From Bacillota bacterium (GTDB lineage Bacteria; Bacillota; Clostridia; Tissierellales; Sedimentibacteraceae), in NCBI GenBank assembly GCA_023416855.1, contig JAEZGU010000125.1, forward strand, positions 1 to 6,531: 6,531 nucleotides of DNA, in the 5' to 3' direction. This document shows positions 6,065-6,531 of this stretch, in pieces. The position numbers and the translations under genes are program-made. Each line of letters starts with the position of its first letter. Position 1 is the first letter of the stretch. The notes beneath the pieces were generated by a model, which worked only from the letters and a program-made list of their open reading frames with translations, was not told the origin of the DNA and made no database searches.

Positions 6065-6141
6065 TGGTGGGCCTTCAAGGACTCGAACCTTGGACCTACC
6101 GGTTATGAGCCGGGCGCTCTAACCAACTGAGCTAAAGGCCC
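6065..6141 (-). tRNA. tRNA with CAT anticodon, probably tRNA-Ile2 (lysidine-modified)
   Basis: A 77-base cloverleaf including an encoded CCA: acceptor GGGCCTT/AAGGCCC, D stem GCTC/GAGC, anticodon loop CTCATAA (CAT), T arm CAAGG/CCTTG. It is not the initiator, since position 1 pairs normally and the three G-C pairs next to the anticodon are absent. Two facts favour Ile2 over elongator Met: the C4-G69 and C5-G68 pairs known as TilS (lysidine synthase) determinants in E. coli, and a 5' half (GGNCCTTTAGCTCAGTTGG pattern) like that of B. subtilis Ile2 as I recall it. It stands beside tRNA-Ile(GAT). The outermost anticodon-stem pair, 27-43, is a C-T mismatch, leaving four pairs. Confidence 0.9.
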
Positions 6142-6158
6142 AAAACAAAACGTTTTGG
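6140..6158. other. Hairpin in the spacer between the two Ile-type tRNAs
   Basis: CCAAAAC (6140-6146) can pair with GTTTTGG (6152-6158) around a 5-base loop. One arm covers the first two bases of the downstream tRNA. There is no T run, so it is not a terminator. It may be a processing feature of the precursor RNA, or chance. Confidence 0.35.
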
Positions 6159-6164
6159 TTTCAA

Positions 6165-6241
<77 letters not shown>

Positions 6242-6247
6242 TAAAAG

Positions 6248-6321
6248 TCGGGGCGGCAGGATTTGAACCCGCGGCCCTCTGGTCCCAAACCAGATGCGCT
6301 ACCAAACTGCGCTACGCCCCG
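6248..6321 (-). tRNA. tRNA-Pro (TGG)
   Basis: A 74-base cloverleaf: acceptor CGGGGCG/CGCCCCG, D stem GCGC/GCGC, anticodon stem TCTGG/CCAGA around TTTGGGA (anticodon TGG), T arm GCGGG/CCTGC with one G-T pair, discriminator A. CCA is not encoded; CTTTTA follows the discriminator. Confidence 0.96.
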
Positions 6322-6341
6322 TTAATTAATTACCTGCTTAT

Positions 6342-6415
6342 TGGCAGGGGATGAGGGAATCGAACCCCCACTAATGGTTTTGGAGACCACTGTCATGCCA
6401 CTTGACCAATCCCCT
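6342..6415 (-). tRNA. tRNA-Trp (CCA)
   Basis: A 74-base cloverleaf including an encoded CCA: acceptor AGGGGAT/ATCCCCT, D stem GTCA/TGAC, anticodon stem GTGGT/ACCAT around CTCCAAA (anticodon CCA), T arm GGGGG/CCCTC with one G-T pair. The discriminator is G, the normal tryptophan identity base in bacteria. The spacer to tRNA-Pro is 20 bases and AT-rich. Confidence 0.95.
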
Positions 6416-6439
6416 AATTTTATCACATAATTATGTAAC

Positions 6440-6528
6440 TGGCGGAGAAGGAGGGATTTGAACCCTCGCATCCTTGCAGATCTACTCCCTTAGCAGGGGA
6501 GCCTCTTCGGCCACTTGAGTACTTCTCC
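6440..6528 (-). tRNA. tRNA-Ser (GCT)
   Basis: An 89-base class II tRNA including an encoded CCA: acceptor GGAGAAG with CTTCTCC, anticodon stem CTCCC/GGGAG around CTGCTAA (anticodon GCT), a long variable arm (ATCTGCAAGGAT region), T arm GAGGG/CCCTC and discriminator G. It decodes AGC and AGU. It is complete, ending 3 bases inside the right edge. The cluster promoter and perhaps more tRNAs lie further right. Confidence 0.96.
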
Positions 6529-6531
6529 AAA

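Noticed and set aside
6142..6158. Inter-tRNA inverted repeat as a terminator
   Set aside because: No T run follows on either strand, and termination here would cut off two tRNA genes.

Overview
The window is strongly AT-rich and reads as a chromosomal segment of a low-GC, spore-forming member of the Clostridia (Bacillota). The spore-specific germination protease gene gpr, next to rpsT, holA and comEC, is the clearest taxonomic signal: the order comEC - holA - rpsT - gpr - (spoIIP) is the neighbourhood known from Bacillus subtilis and many other Firmicutes. No mobile element, CRISPR array, phage gene or sign of recent transfer is visible.

Layout. 1-113: spacer after gpr with a 12-bp direct repeat; a ribosome binding site and ATG at the very edge probably open the next minus-strand gene (spoIIP by conserved order). 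114-1046 (-): gpr. 1047-1227: divergent promoter region, with a candidate sporulation promoter for gpr and a good SigA-type promoter for rpsT. 1228-1491 (+): rpsT with a TTG start. 1504-1526: bidirectional terminator. 1537-2571 (-): holA. 2552-4912 (-): comEC, overlapping holA by 20 bases, so the two form one translationally coupled unit. 4913-4978: divergent region with a palindrome. 4979-5953 (+): an RNase H-fold 3'-5' exonuclease-like protein with an unassigned C-terminal third. 5956-5985: bidirectional terminator. 5988-6528 (-): six tRNA genes, transcribed in the order Ser(GCT), Trp(CCA), Pro(TGG), Ile(GAT), Ile2 or Met(CAT), Phe(GAA). The cluster promoter lies beyond the right edge.

How the genes relate. 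rpsT and the tRNAs serve translation, holA serves replication (clamp loading), comEC serves DNA uptake, and gpr serves spore outgrowth (degradation of DNA-protecting SASPs). They are neighbours by conserved synteny rather than members of one pathway. The window is mostly ordinary housekeeping. The points worth a second look are the ComEC variant (altered GQGD motif, extra C-terminal membrane helix), the divergently placed nuclease with an unknown C-terminal region, the identity of the CAT tRNA, the mixed CCA encoding, and the UUG start of rpsT. I found no convincing new system.
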